From positions 1 to 64,000 of the forward strand of contig NZ_JQKE01000004.1 in NCBI RefSeq assembly GCF_000745895.1: a DNA stretch of 64,000 nt, given 5' to 3'. The notes beneath the pieces are model-generated. The model did no database searches and was not told where the DNA came from. It worked only from the letters and a program-made list of their open reading frames with translations. The stretch is from Stenoxybacter acetivorans DSM 19021 (lineage in GTDB: Bacteria > Pseudomonadota > Gammaproteobacteria > Burkholderiales > Neisseriaceae). The translations under genes were made by a program, and so were the position numbers. Below, one piece after another: positions 1 through 7,492 of the stretch (positions are counted from its first letter, which is position 1; each line of letters begins with the position of its first letter).

Positions 1-512
1 GCCAATCTGGATAACAGTTCGGGAATTGCGGTTTTTTCATTGGATTTTTCAGCCGTGGCTTGTTGCCCCAGTACTAAATTAGCTTGAGCGGCAAACGCAG
101 ACACCAGATGCAATGGCTTCTTATCTGCCTTGCCTGAACGGCGACTGGTTTTGCCATCTATCGCAATAATTTCGTTATCTGCAAAAATCGGCAATACGCC
201 TCGAACCCAGCGGTAGAATGCTTGTTCAAATTCATCAGGGTCAATGAGAGAAAACACTCGCCCAAAAGTATCGTGTGAGGGAATACAGGGTAAGGAAGGA
301 ATTAGCTTCTGAAACCATTCAATTTTTTCTTTTGCCCATTGCTCCATCTCAACAAAAGTATCCGCCCCTGCCAACGAGGCACATATGGCAATGGTTAAAA
401 TGGCAGGCAACGAGTAAGCAATTTTGTGTTTTCCACGTGGATCTTTAATTTTTACCAATAAATCCAACAAATTATCTGTTTTTTCTATGATGAGTTTCTT
501 TCTGATGAGAAT
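1..512 (-). CDS. ISAs1-family transposase, N-terminal part
   Basis: The open frame encodes the N-terminal third of a DDE transposase of the ISAs1/H-repeat type. Typical segments visible are KIKDPRGKHKIAYSLPAIL, FVEMEQWAKEK, PSHDTFGRVFSLIDP and the catalytic IAIDGKTSRRS with its Asp, followed by LHLVSAFAAQANLVLGQ. No stop interrupts the frame before the window edge at base 1. The start is unclear: the frame opens after a stop at 516-518 and has no ATG there, so ATT (510-512) or another non-ATG codon may be used, or the start is damaged. The protein would cut and join IS DNA. Family assignment is firm; activity cannot be judged from this fragment. Confidence 0.85.
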   Translation of the reverse strand, partial: MLIRKKLIIEKTDNLLDLLVKIKDPRGKHKIAYSLPAILTIAICASLAGADTFVEMEQWAKEKIEWFQKLIPSLPCIPSHDTFGRVFSLIDPDEFEQAFYRWVRGVLPIFADNEIIAIDGKTSRRSGKADKKPLHLVSAFAAQANLVLGQQATAEKSNEKTAIPELLSRL

Positions 513-586
513 AATTTATAGAAAATAATACACTATGGCTTAATTGATTAAAATGGTGAGAGAAAATTTTTCATGCGATTGCCCTG
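1..586 (-). mobile_element. ISAs1-family insertion sequence, cut by window edge
   Basis: This is the 5' part of an ISAs1-type element; its other end lies outside the window. The transposase reads on the minus strand. The right end is placed at about 586 because the minus strand there begins CAGGGCAATCGCATGA, which resembles ISAs1-family terminal repeats as I remember them. The boundary is therefore an inference, because the other terminal repeat and any target duplication cannot be seen. Confidence 0.7.
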
Positions 587-3500
587 GGAAGGTGATGGTT
601 CAGAAGGTATTGTTGCGGTTCAATATCACGGCAACGATTATTTAAGCGGCGGCAGCGGCAGTGACCATATGGCAGGCAACGGCGGTGATGACTGGCTGTT
701 TGGCGGCGATGGCTATGATGTGCTTTTTGGTGATTCTTCCGTGGGCTATGATGTGTTTAGCGATCCTTCCGAGGATAATCATGAATTAAACCAAACCCAA
801 ATCGGCAATGATTATTTATTCGGCGAAGCGGGTGATGATGAAATCTTTGGCGGTTTCGGCGACGATACTTTAGACGGCGGCGAGGGCTATGATCAGTTAT
901 TTGGCGGCGGCGGACGCGATTATTTAATCGGCGGCAACGACGATGATTATCTGTACGGTGATTTTTCCTTTGGTATCGGGAACGATCAGGTTGCGGTTGC
1001 CGATGAATACGATGATGTTTTGGACGGCGGCGCGGGTGATGATGAATTATACGGCACTCAAGGCAATGATACCTTATCCGGCGGCACGGGCGATGATCGA
1101 TTATGGGGCGATGATTATGCTGCCGGACATCAGCACAATCAAGACATGGTGGGTGATGATCGCTTGTATGGCGGCGATGGTAATGATTGGTTATTTGGCG
1201 GTTACGGTGATGACCATTTAGACGGTGGTTTGGATATTGATTCTTTAATTGGCAGCGGCGGACAGGATTATTTGGACGGCGGCAGCGGCGATGATTATAT
1301 GTGGGGCGATTTTTCAGATGGAGATGGGCGCGATGTGATTCCTGAAAGCGATGAATACGATGATGTTTTAAACGGCGGCGACGGCAATGATCAAATGTGG
1401 GGCGGACAAGGCAGTGATGCGTTGTACGGCGGTGCGGGAAACGACTATTTAGACGGCGGCGATGTTGATTTAATCGGCGACGGCAATGATCGTTTATACG
1501 GTGAAGCGGGCAACGATACTTTGGTAGGCGGTTTGGGTGATGATGTCATAGACGGCGGCACAGATGATGATCACATGGCAGGAGAGGACGGCAACGATAC
1601 ACTGAATGGCGGTAGCGGCAATGACTTTTTGTGGGGTGATTTAAGTGCTCTCCCCACAGACCAGCTGCCGGAAACAGGGGGCAATGATGTTTTGAGCGGC
1701 GGCGATGGCGATGATTATTTAGATGCAGGGTCTGGTAACAATGTTTTAAATGGCGGCAACGGCAACGATACGCTGTGGGTTCGTGGTGGCACCAGTATTT
1801 ATACCGGCGGTGCGGGCAATGATGTTTTTCAAGTGCTCCGCCAAGGTTTGGGGGTGCAGACCATTACCGATTTTGAAGCCGGCGATGTGTTGCTTTTGGT
1901 TGATGCGGCATTTTCGGATTTTGAATTTCGCCGAAACCAAGATGATTTGGTATTAAAGCTCAAAAGAGATACCCAACAGCAAGTGATTGTTCAAGGTTAT
2001 TTTTTGCTGCCTGATGATGCTGCGGCATTTATTGTTGAACAGAGCAGTCAAACGGGTTTTGACCCGTTTGGGGTAAAACTTGAGTTGCTGATTAATGATT
2101 CCAACGGCGGCGTAGATCCTGTTGATCCTGAAGATCCTAAACCCATCAACACCCCGCCTGTTGTTGGTGAACCACTTGCCGCGCAAACCGCGCAAATCGG
2201 CAATGTGTTTCAGTTCAAGTTGCCTGAAAACGCCTTTACTGATCCAGACGGTGATGTTCTGATTTACCGCATCAACAACATACCCGATTGGCTGCACTTT
2301 GACGAAGCCACAAATACTTTGGTTGGTACGCCGCCGGAAGGCAGTGTCGGCAGCCTGAACATCGAAGTATTGGCAATTGATCCGAGCGGTGAACAAGCGG
2401 CGCAAACGTTTGTTTTGAACATTCAACCAAGCAACCACAACCAAGCCCCCGTAGTCGGTATCCCGATTGATGCGCAAACCATCACCGAAAACAGCGAATG
2501 GACATTCAGGCTGCCTGAAAGTGCGTTTACCGACCCCGATGGTGATGTTCTGACTTACCGCATCGGCACCATACCCGATTGGCTGCACTTTGACGAAGCC
2601 ACCAAAACTTTGGTTGGTACGCCGCCGCAAGGCAGTGTCGGCAGCCTGAGCATTGAAGTCTTGGCAATTGATCCGAGCGGCGAACAAGCGGCGCAAACGT
2701 TTGTTCTGAATATTCAACCAAGCAACCACGCCCCCGTAGTCGGCACGCTGATTGATGCACAAACGCTTACCGAAAACAATGAATGGACATTCAGGCTGCC
2801 TGAAAATGCCTTTACTGATCCAGACGGTGATGTTCTGACTTACCGCATCAACACCATACCCGCGTGGCTGCGCTTTGACGAAGCCACAAATACCTTGGTT
2901 GGTACACCGCCGCAAGGCAGTGTCGGCAGTCTGAGCATCGAAGTATTGGCAATTGATCCGAGCGGCGAACAAGCGGCGCAAACGTTTGTTTTGAACATTC
3001 AATCAAGCAACCACGCCCCCGAAATCGGCACACCAATTGATGCACAAACGCTTACCGAAAACAGCGAATGGACATTCAGGCTGCCTGAAACTGCCTTTAC
3101 CGACCCGGACGGTGATGTTCTGACTTACCGCATCAACACCATACCCGAGTGGCTGCACTTTGATGAAGCCACAAACACCTTGGTTGGCACACCACCCAAA
3201 GGCAGTGTCGGCAGCCTGAACATCGAAGTATTGGCAATAGATCCGAGCGGCGAACAAGCGGCGCAAACGTTTGTTTTGAACATTCAACCAAGCAACCACG
3301 CTCCCATAGTCGGCACGCTGATTGATGCGCAAACGCTTACCGAAAACAGCAAATGGACATTCAAGCTGCCTGAAACCGCATTTACCGATGCCGATGGCGA
3401 TACACTCAATCTAACCGCCACCTTGGAAAACGGCGAAGCCCTGCCAGAATGGCTGCAATTCAATCCCGACACCCAAACCTTCAGCGGCACAGCCCCTTCA

Positions 3501-4661
3501 GGCAGCCTCGGTAATTACAGCATCGTCATGACTGCCGCCGACCCATACGGTGCAAGCATTTCACAAACGTTTACGCTGGCTGTTCAATCAGCCCCGTACA
3601 CCGTGGTTATCGGTACAGAACAACAAGATTTCTTATACTTAGACGACCACACCACAGCCATTCATATTGATGGACGCGGCGGTAATGACAGCATCAACGG
3701 TTCAGCGTATTCAGACATCATCAGCGGCGGCGATGGTAATGATCGCATCTGGGCAGGTGATGGCGAGGACTTGCTAATCGGCGGCGCAGGTGATGACCTT
3801 TTGGGCGGAGATGAGGGACGCGATATTTATGAATTCAGTAAGGGGCATGGTCAAGATGCGATTTGTGAATATGAATACAACGTTGCCAACACCATTCGCT
3901 TCACCGATGTTTCCTTCAGTGAAGTATTGTTTCAAATAACGGATACACGCAGTTTGATTTTGAGTGGTTATCAAGCGGGTGATCAAATTGAAATACGTCA
4001 GTTTTTCTCCAAAGAATACGGCTTGGTTGATACCTTTGTGTTTGCCGACCAAACCCTCACTTTGAGCGACTTCCAAACCATCGGTTTTACCATGCACGGC
4101 AGCGACAACAGCGATTGGCTCAGTGCCGGCTTTCCTTTGGTGGGATACCCCTTGAATTTATACGGCGGCAACGGTGATGACTGGGTTACTGGCGACAGTT
4201 TCAATGATGTACTGTATGGTGAAGCCGGCAATGATAATTTATCGGGAGATGACGGCAACGACATCTTGGACGGCGGCATTGGCAACGATGGCTTAGTGGG
4301 CGGAGATGGTGATGATTGCTATGTTTTCAGTGGCTTATTCGGTCAAGACATTGTTACCGATATGGGCGGGGCTGATACTTTGCGTTTCACTGATTTAAGT
4401 CTGGCGGATTTGTTGTTTGATAAAAATTACGGTCAATTGATGCTTTACACTCAAGACGGTGAGAATAGCGTGCAGATTGCCGGTCAATTGAATGATAATC
4501 CTCGATACAAAATCGAGCGTATTGAATTAAAAGATGCGGTGTTGGAAAACATAGATTTCAGCCAATACCTCGTTGCTACTGACCCGCAGCCGCAATCAAT
4601 GACGGTGTTTGATGAGTTGAATCAGATGAATCAGCTGATGCAAACGGCTGGAATTTTATAA
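573..4661 (+). CDS. RTX/Ig-repeat type I secreted protein, 5'-truncated
   Basis: This 1362-residue acidic protein is built of repeats. Residues about 20-420 are glycine/aspartate nonapeptides (GGxGxDxLx) that bind calcium as a beta-roll after secretion. Residues about 525-1005 are five Ig-like units of the dystroglycan/He_PIG type (TFRLPE..FTDPDGDVL..W). Two shorter RTX blocks follow at about 1030-1085 and 1175-1250. The uncleaved C-terminus (FDELNQMNQLMQTAGIL) would serve as type I export signal, which is family knowledge. There is no N-terminal domain: the frame opens at ATG 573, which seems to lie in the end of the adjacent ISAs1 element, so about five residues (MRLPW) come from the IS and the rest continues an interrupted larger gene. 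GAGAG at 559-563 could serve as ribosome site. No export genes lie nearby. Confidence 0.85.
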   Translation: MRLPWEGDGSEGIVAVQYHGNDYLSGGSGSDHMAGNGGDDWLFGGDGYDVLFGDSSVGYDVFSDPSEDNHELNQTQIGNDYLFGEAGDDEIFGGFGDDTLDGGEGYDQLFGGGGRDYLIGGNDDDYLYGDFSFGIGNDQVAVADEYDDVLDGGAGDDELYGTQGNDTLSGGTGDDRLWGDDYAAGHQHNQDMVGDDRLYGGDGNDWLFGGYGDDHLDGGLDIDSLIGSGGQDYLDGGSGDDYMWGDFSDGDGRDVIPESDEYDDVLNGGDGNDQMWGGQGSDALYGGAGNDYLDGGDVDLIGDGNDRLYGEAGNDTLVGGLGDDVIDGGTDDDHMAGEDGNDTLNGGSGNDFLWGDLSALPTDQLPETGGNDVLSGGDGDDYLDAGSGNNVLNGGNGNDTLWVRGGTSIYTGGAGNDVFQVLRQGLGVQTITDFEAGDVLLLVDAAFSDFEFRRNQDDLVLKLKRDTQQQVIVQGYFLLPDDAAAFIVEQSSQTGFDPFGVKLELLINDSNGGVDPVDPEDPKPINTPPVVGEPLAAQTAQIGNVFQFKLPENAFTDPDGDVLIYRINNIPDWLHFDEATNTLVGTPPEGSVGSLNIEVLAIDPSGEQAAQTFVLNIQPSNHNQAPVVGIPIDAQTITENSEWTFRLPESAFTDPDGDVLTYRIGTIPDWLHFDEATKTLVGTPPQGSVGSLSIEVLAIDPSGEQAAQTFVLNIQPSNHAPVVGTLIDAQTLTENNEWTFRLPENAFTDPDGDVLTYRINTIPAWLRFDEATNTLVGTPPQGSVGSLSIEVLAIDPSGEQAAQTFVLNIQSSNHAPEIGTPIDAQTLTENSEWTFRLPETAFTDPDGDVLTYRINTIPEWLHFDEATNTLVGTPPKGSVGSLNIEVLAIDPSGEQAAQTFVLNIQPSNHAPIVGTLIDAQTLTENSKWTFKLPETAFTDADGDTLNLTATLENGEALPEWLQFNPDTQTFSGTAPSGSLGNYSIVMTAADPYGASISQTFTLAVQSAPYTVVIGTEQQDFLYLDDHTTAIHIDGRGGNDSINGSAYSDIISGGDGNDRIWAGDGEDLLIGGAGDDLLGGDEGRDIYEFSKGHGQDAICEYEYNVANTIRFTDVSFSEVLFQITDTRSLILSGYQAGDQIEIRQFFSKEYGLVDTFVFADQTLTLSDFQTIGFTMHGSDNSDWLSAGFPLVGYPLNLYGGNGDDWVTGDSFNDVLYGEAGNDNLSGDDGNDILDGGIGNDGLVGGDGDDCYVFSGLFGQDIVTDMGGADTLRFTDLSLADLLFDKNYGQLMLYTQDGENSVQIAGQLNDNPRYKIERIELKDAVLENIDFSQYLVATDPQPQSMTVFDELNQMNQLMQTAGIL
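2155..3590 (+). repeat. Five tandem 285-bp Ig-domain repeats
   Basis: Units begin near 2155, 2445, 2730, 3015 and 3300. The last four starts are exactly 285 bp apart, which is 95 codons; the first unit is slightly longer. Units 1-4 are nearly identical at DNA level and unit 5 diverges in its second half. Units 2, 3 and 4 each carry an exact AGGCTGCCTGAA where the protein reads RLPE; unit 5 has one mismatch. Confidence 0.9.
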
Positions 4662-4678
4662 ACGCTTTATAAGCGTTT
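4660..4678 (+). terminator. Short hairpin at end of RTX gene
   Basis: AAACGCTT and AAGCGTTT pair around a three-base loop, and the stem overlaps the stop codon. It is followed only by TTA, so termination is possible but weak. Confidence 0.4.
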
Positions 4679-4797
4679 TATCAAAGTGTGTTGTCAGCTT
4701 TTATTCAGGCAGCCGATTGGCAAGTGCATGAACTGATTTTTTAGGCTGACTGCACACTTTGATTGCTGCATTTGATTGCGGCAGAAGCAGGGCTTTT

Positions 4798-4809
4798 TTC
4801 AGGCAGCCT
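4798..4809 (-). other. DNA uptake sequence (DUS)
   Basis: An exact TTCAGGCAGCCT, the complement of AGGCTGCCTGAA, lies alone in the gap after the RTX gene. Other exact copies outside hairpins include 10803-10814, 25313-25324 and 30558-30569. Such copies mark DNA for uptake by the competence system of this group. Confidence 0.85.
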
Positions 4810-4867
4810 ATGATTATCTATCGGTGGCTGCCTGAAATTTTATGAAAAAATATTCGCAGATGATGTA

Positions 4868-4997
4868 CTTACAACCAAACGACTTTTTTCATTACACGCC
4901 AATCCGAAACAATCAAGCTCCATATAGCAGAAAGCGGAATGGAAAGCCGTATCCATGTACAATCCAGGCACAATCCATGTGCAGAAAATAGTTGTTT
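4868..4997 (-). repeat. Dispersed ~110-bp repeat, copy A
   Basis: Read on the minus strand this copy contains CTATTTTCTGCACATGGAT, then a second ACATGGATACGG, then GCTTGATTGTTTCGGATTG and GTGTAATGAAAAAAG. The same blocks in the same order occur near 46.25 kb and 62.45 kb, and degenerately near 11.1 kb. This copy has a small internal duplication of the TGGATTGT/ACATGGAT part. It has no open reading frame and fills most of the 4662-5070 gap. Confidence 0.7.
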
Positions 4998-5016
4998 CGC
5001 TGTAAGACAAGTATAA

Positions 5017-5046
5017 AGGCTGCCTGAAAACGGTTTCAGGCAGCCT
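5017..5046 (-). terminator. DUS inverted pair, terminator of alcohol dehydrogenase gene
   Basis: AGGCTGCCTGAAA (5017-5029) and TTTCAGGCAGCCT (5034-5046) form a 13-bp stem with a four-base loop, 25 bp past the stop codon of the gene that ends at 5071. Paired uptake sequences are common terminators in this family. Confidence 0.75.
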
Positions 5047-5070
5047 GTTGTTTGGTATTCGGTTTTTTAT

Positions 5071-6111
5071 TTAATCTGCTGAGATAATCACTTTCATGGC
5101 TTTTTCGGCAGCGGCGTTGCTGAATACTTTATAGGCTTGTTCAAATTGATTCATGCTGAAACGGTGGGTAACCAGTTTTTGCGGTTGGATTTTTTGGCTT
5201 TTTAAAACGTTCAGCAGCATGGGGGTGCTGGTGGTATTAACCAAGCCTGTGGTGATGCTGATGTTTTTAATCCACAGCTGTTCCAAGTGCAGGTCAACGG
5301 GTTTGCCGTGAACGCCGACGTTGGCGATGATGCCGCCTTTGGCGACGATGTCTTGGCACGCTTGGAAAGTGGCGGGAATGCCAACGCATTCAATGGCAAC
5401 ATCAACGCCGTCGTTATTGGTTAATGCGAAAATCGCTTTTTGAACATTTTCGCGTGATGGGTTGATGGTGTGTGTGGCACCGAATTGCGTTGCCATTGCC
5501 AAGCGTTCATCGTCGTTGTCGATCATGATGATGACGGCGGGCGAGTAGAATTGTGCGGTAAGCAATGCTGCCATGCCGACAGGACCGGCGCCGACAATGG
5601 CAATGATTTGACCGGGCTGAACTTTGCCGTTTAATACGCCGATTTCAAGACCGGTGGGCAGAATGTCACTGAGCATCACGGCGGCTTCTTCATCAACGCT
5701 TGGCGGCAATACAAACAAGCTGTTGTCTGCGTGCGGGGTGCGCACGTATTCGGCTTGGGTGCCGTTGATTAAATGCCCCAGCAGCCAGCCGCCGTCTTCA
5801 CAGTGTGCGGGCAAGCTGCGTTTGCAGTAACGGCAGCCGCCACAGGAGGTGATGCAGGAAATAAGAACTTTATCGCCTTTTTTGATGTTTTTAACAGACG
5901 AACCAACTTCTTCAACAATACCGACACCTTCGTGTCCCAAGGTTAAGCCTGCGGGTACTTCGGGCGTATCGCCTTTGAGAATGTGCAAATCAGTGCCGCA
6001 GATGGTGGTCTTGAGAATTTTCACCACTGCATCGGTGGCTTGCTCAATTTTGGGTTTGTCTGCTTCTTGGTAACGAACAGAACCGGGACCGTGATAAACC
6101 ATGGCTTTCAT
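5071..6111 (-). CDS. Zinc-dependent medium-chain alcohol dehydrogenase
   Basis: This 346-residue protein is a cytoplasmic NAD(P)-dependent alcohol dehydrogenase of the zinc MDR family, oxidising an alcohol or polyol to the carbonyl compound. An N-terminal GroES-like domain carries the catalytic zinc ligands Cys38 (TICGTD) and His60-Glu61 (GHEG), and the structural zinc cluster Cys91, Cys94, Cys97 and Cys105. The Rossmann domain has GAGPVG near residue 175, followed by the acidic IDND that favours NAD. Length is normal for the family. The start is supported by AAGGAG seven bases upstream. It stands alone, with a DUS-pair terminator behind it and the 3' end of amgK about 300 bp upstream. The substrate cannot be read from the sequence. 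Confidence 0.9.
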   Translation of the reverse strand: MKAMVYHGPGSVRYQEADKPKIEQATDAVVKILKTTICGTDLHILKGDTPEVPAGLTLGHEGVGIVEEVGSSVKNIKKGDKVLISCITSCGGCRYCKRSLPAHCEDGGWLLGHLINGTQAEYVRTPHADNSLFVLPPSVDEEAAVMLSDILPTGLEIGVLNGKVQPGQIIAIVGAGPVGMAALLTAQFYSPAVIIMIDNDDERLAMATQFGATHTINPSRENVQKAIFALTNNDGVDVAIECVGIPATFQACQDIVAKGGIIANVGVHGKPVDLHLEQLWIKNISITTGLVNTTSTPMLLNVLKSQKIQPQKLVTHRFSMNQFEQAYKVFSNAAAEKAMKVIISAD

Positions 6112-6426
6112 AATTGACTCCTTTGGTGTTCGCCAAACTTAATTGCCAATATGACGCTCAACCCGAAAAATACGCCGATTCAAAATATAAAACCAAATAA
6201 AAAACACATTCTGAATTCGGCACGAAAACACAGAATTGCATCGGGTTTATTGCGGTTTGCGCTGTGTTCAGAACCATTGGCAATGGGTTTTGCGAAATGG
6301 GTAAAAAATACCGATTACAGCAACAGTATTGCAGACAGGTACAAAATGTACTTGTGTGCGTAGCATCATACGCTTGTTCCGTTTATGCGGTAATGAATTT
6401 TCAATGACACAATAATCATGACACCG
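6112..6426. other. Intergenic gap, nothing recognised
   Basis: This 315-bp stretch lies between the alcohol dehydrogenase start and the end of amgK. It should hold the promoter for the alcohol dehydrogenase on the minus strand, but I see no clear -35/-10 pair. An open frame on the plus strand (6151-6363) has no coding character or ribosome site. Confidence 0.5.
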
Positions 6427-7431
6427 CTAAAACGTAAATCCGCTTTGCAATTCTTCATCACCCACCAATTCAACCAATAAACCATACAACGGCGCAAGCG
6501 CGGTATAGCGTCGGGCGGCGCGGCGTAAATAATTGAGAAAACGCGATATTTCGCTGCGGTATTTGCTTTTTCCGTCGCGGTGGTGCAAGCGGGCAAAGAT
6601 ACCGGCAACTTTTAAATGACGCTGTACGCCCATTAATTCAAAATCGCGGTAAAACGCGTCAAAATCGGCAGGGACGGGCAGTTTGGCGGCACGGGCTTTT
6701 TCCCAATAGCGTATCACCAAATCCAAGACAAATTCTTCTTCCCATTCCAGAAAAGCATCGCGCAAAAGGGATACCAAGTCATAGGTAATCGGCCCGTACA
6801 GTGCGTCTTGAAAATCCAGAATGCCGGGTCGTTCGCGGGTGAGCATTAGGTTGCGCACGATAAAATCGCGGTGAACATATACTTTGGCTTGTGCGGTAAT
6901 AACGGGTAATAAGGCATTGAGTGTTTGCTGCCAGCTTTGCTGCTGCTTCAATGTGAATGATTTGCCCAATTCTTTGGCAACAAACCATTCCGGAAACAAT
7001 TGCATTTCGCGCCGCAATACTGTTTCATCGTATTCAGGCAGCCTGTCCGGTTCGCTGGCTTGCTGTAAAACAATCAATTCATCAATGGCTTCCAGCAATA
7101 AGGCTTTGTGCACTTCGAGGCGGCTGTCGTGCTGAAGTGCCGCCAAATAAGGTGTGCTGCCCAAGTCGCTTAATGCCATAAAGCCGTGTTCTGCATCGGC
7201 GTGGTAAATTTTGGGTACATTTACCATGTGAAACAATTGCTGTACACGGATATAGGGGACAATGCTCATTTTGTCGGGCGGTGCGTCCATGCAAATCACG
7301 GTATTGCCGTCGGCAAAAACAGCACGGAAATAACGGCGGAAATCCGCATCGGCGGCGGCAAAATTCAGTTTAAAGGTTTGTTCCGGATAGCGTTGGGCAA
7401 GCCAGTTTTTTAATTCGGTTTCGCGTTGCAT
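6427..7431 (-). CDS. amgK: N-acetylmuramate/N-acetylglucosamine 1-kinase AmgK
   Basis: The 334-residue protein has the aminoglycoside-phosphotransferase kinase fold. AmgK phosphorylates N-acetylmuramic acid and GlcNAc at C1 in the cell-wall recycling route that bypasses de novo UDP-MurNAc synthesis. The catalytic loop reads YVHRDFIVRNLML (HxD..N) and the metal-binding segment GILDFQDALYGP. I chose ATG 7431 (MQRETELKNWLAQRYPEQTF), the family N-terminus; an open frame extends further upstream but overlaps lptD. The divergent pairing with lptD matches the Pseudomonas arrangement. There the next gene is murU, the partner uridylyltransferase; here it is absent and an alcohol dehydrogenase follows. 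An exact DUS lies inside the gene near 7039. Confidence 0.88.
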   Translation of the reverse strand: MQRETELKNWLAQRYPEQTFKLNFAAADADFRRYFRAVFADGNTVICMDAPPDKMSIVPYIRVQQLFHMVNVPKIYHADAEHGFMALSDLGSTPYLAALQHDSRLEVHKALLLEAIDELIVLQQASEPDRLPEYDETVLRREMQLFPEWFVAKELGKSFTLKQQQSWQQTLNALLPVITAQAKVYVHRDFIVRNLMLTRERPGILDFQDALYGPITYDLVSLLRDAFLEWEEEFVLDLVIRYWEKARAAKLPVPADFDAFYRDFELMGVQRHLKVAGIFARLHHRDGKSKYRSEISRFLNYLRRAARRYTALAPLYGLLVELVGDEELQSGFTF

Positions 7432-7492
7432 AATGTTTTTTCGGGTTAGAATACGCGCTATTTTAACGGGCAAATTGAGCTTGGGTGATAAT

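Noticed and set aside
573-1830. Regular short repeats resembling a CRISPR array
   Set aside because: The periodicity is that of GGxGxDxLx nonapeptides in an open reading frame; there are no uniform repeats and spacers.
1953-3002. 349-residue open frame on the minus strand opposite the Ig repeats
   Set aside because: It follows the 285-bp repeat of the real gene, has a repeated arginine/glutamine-rich sequence with no family, and no ribosome site.
6151-6363. 70-residue open frame upstream of the alcohol dehydrogenase
   Set aside because: No ribosome site, no coding bias, and it occupies the promoter region.
7447-7452. TAGAAT as the -10 box of lptD
   Set aside because: The nearest -35-like TTGCAT is only 15 bp away, which is too close for a confident promoter call.
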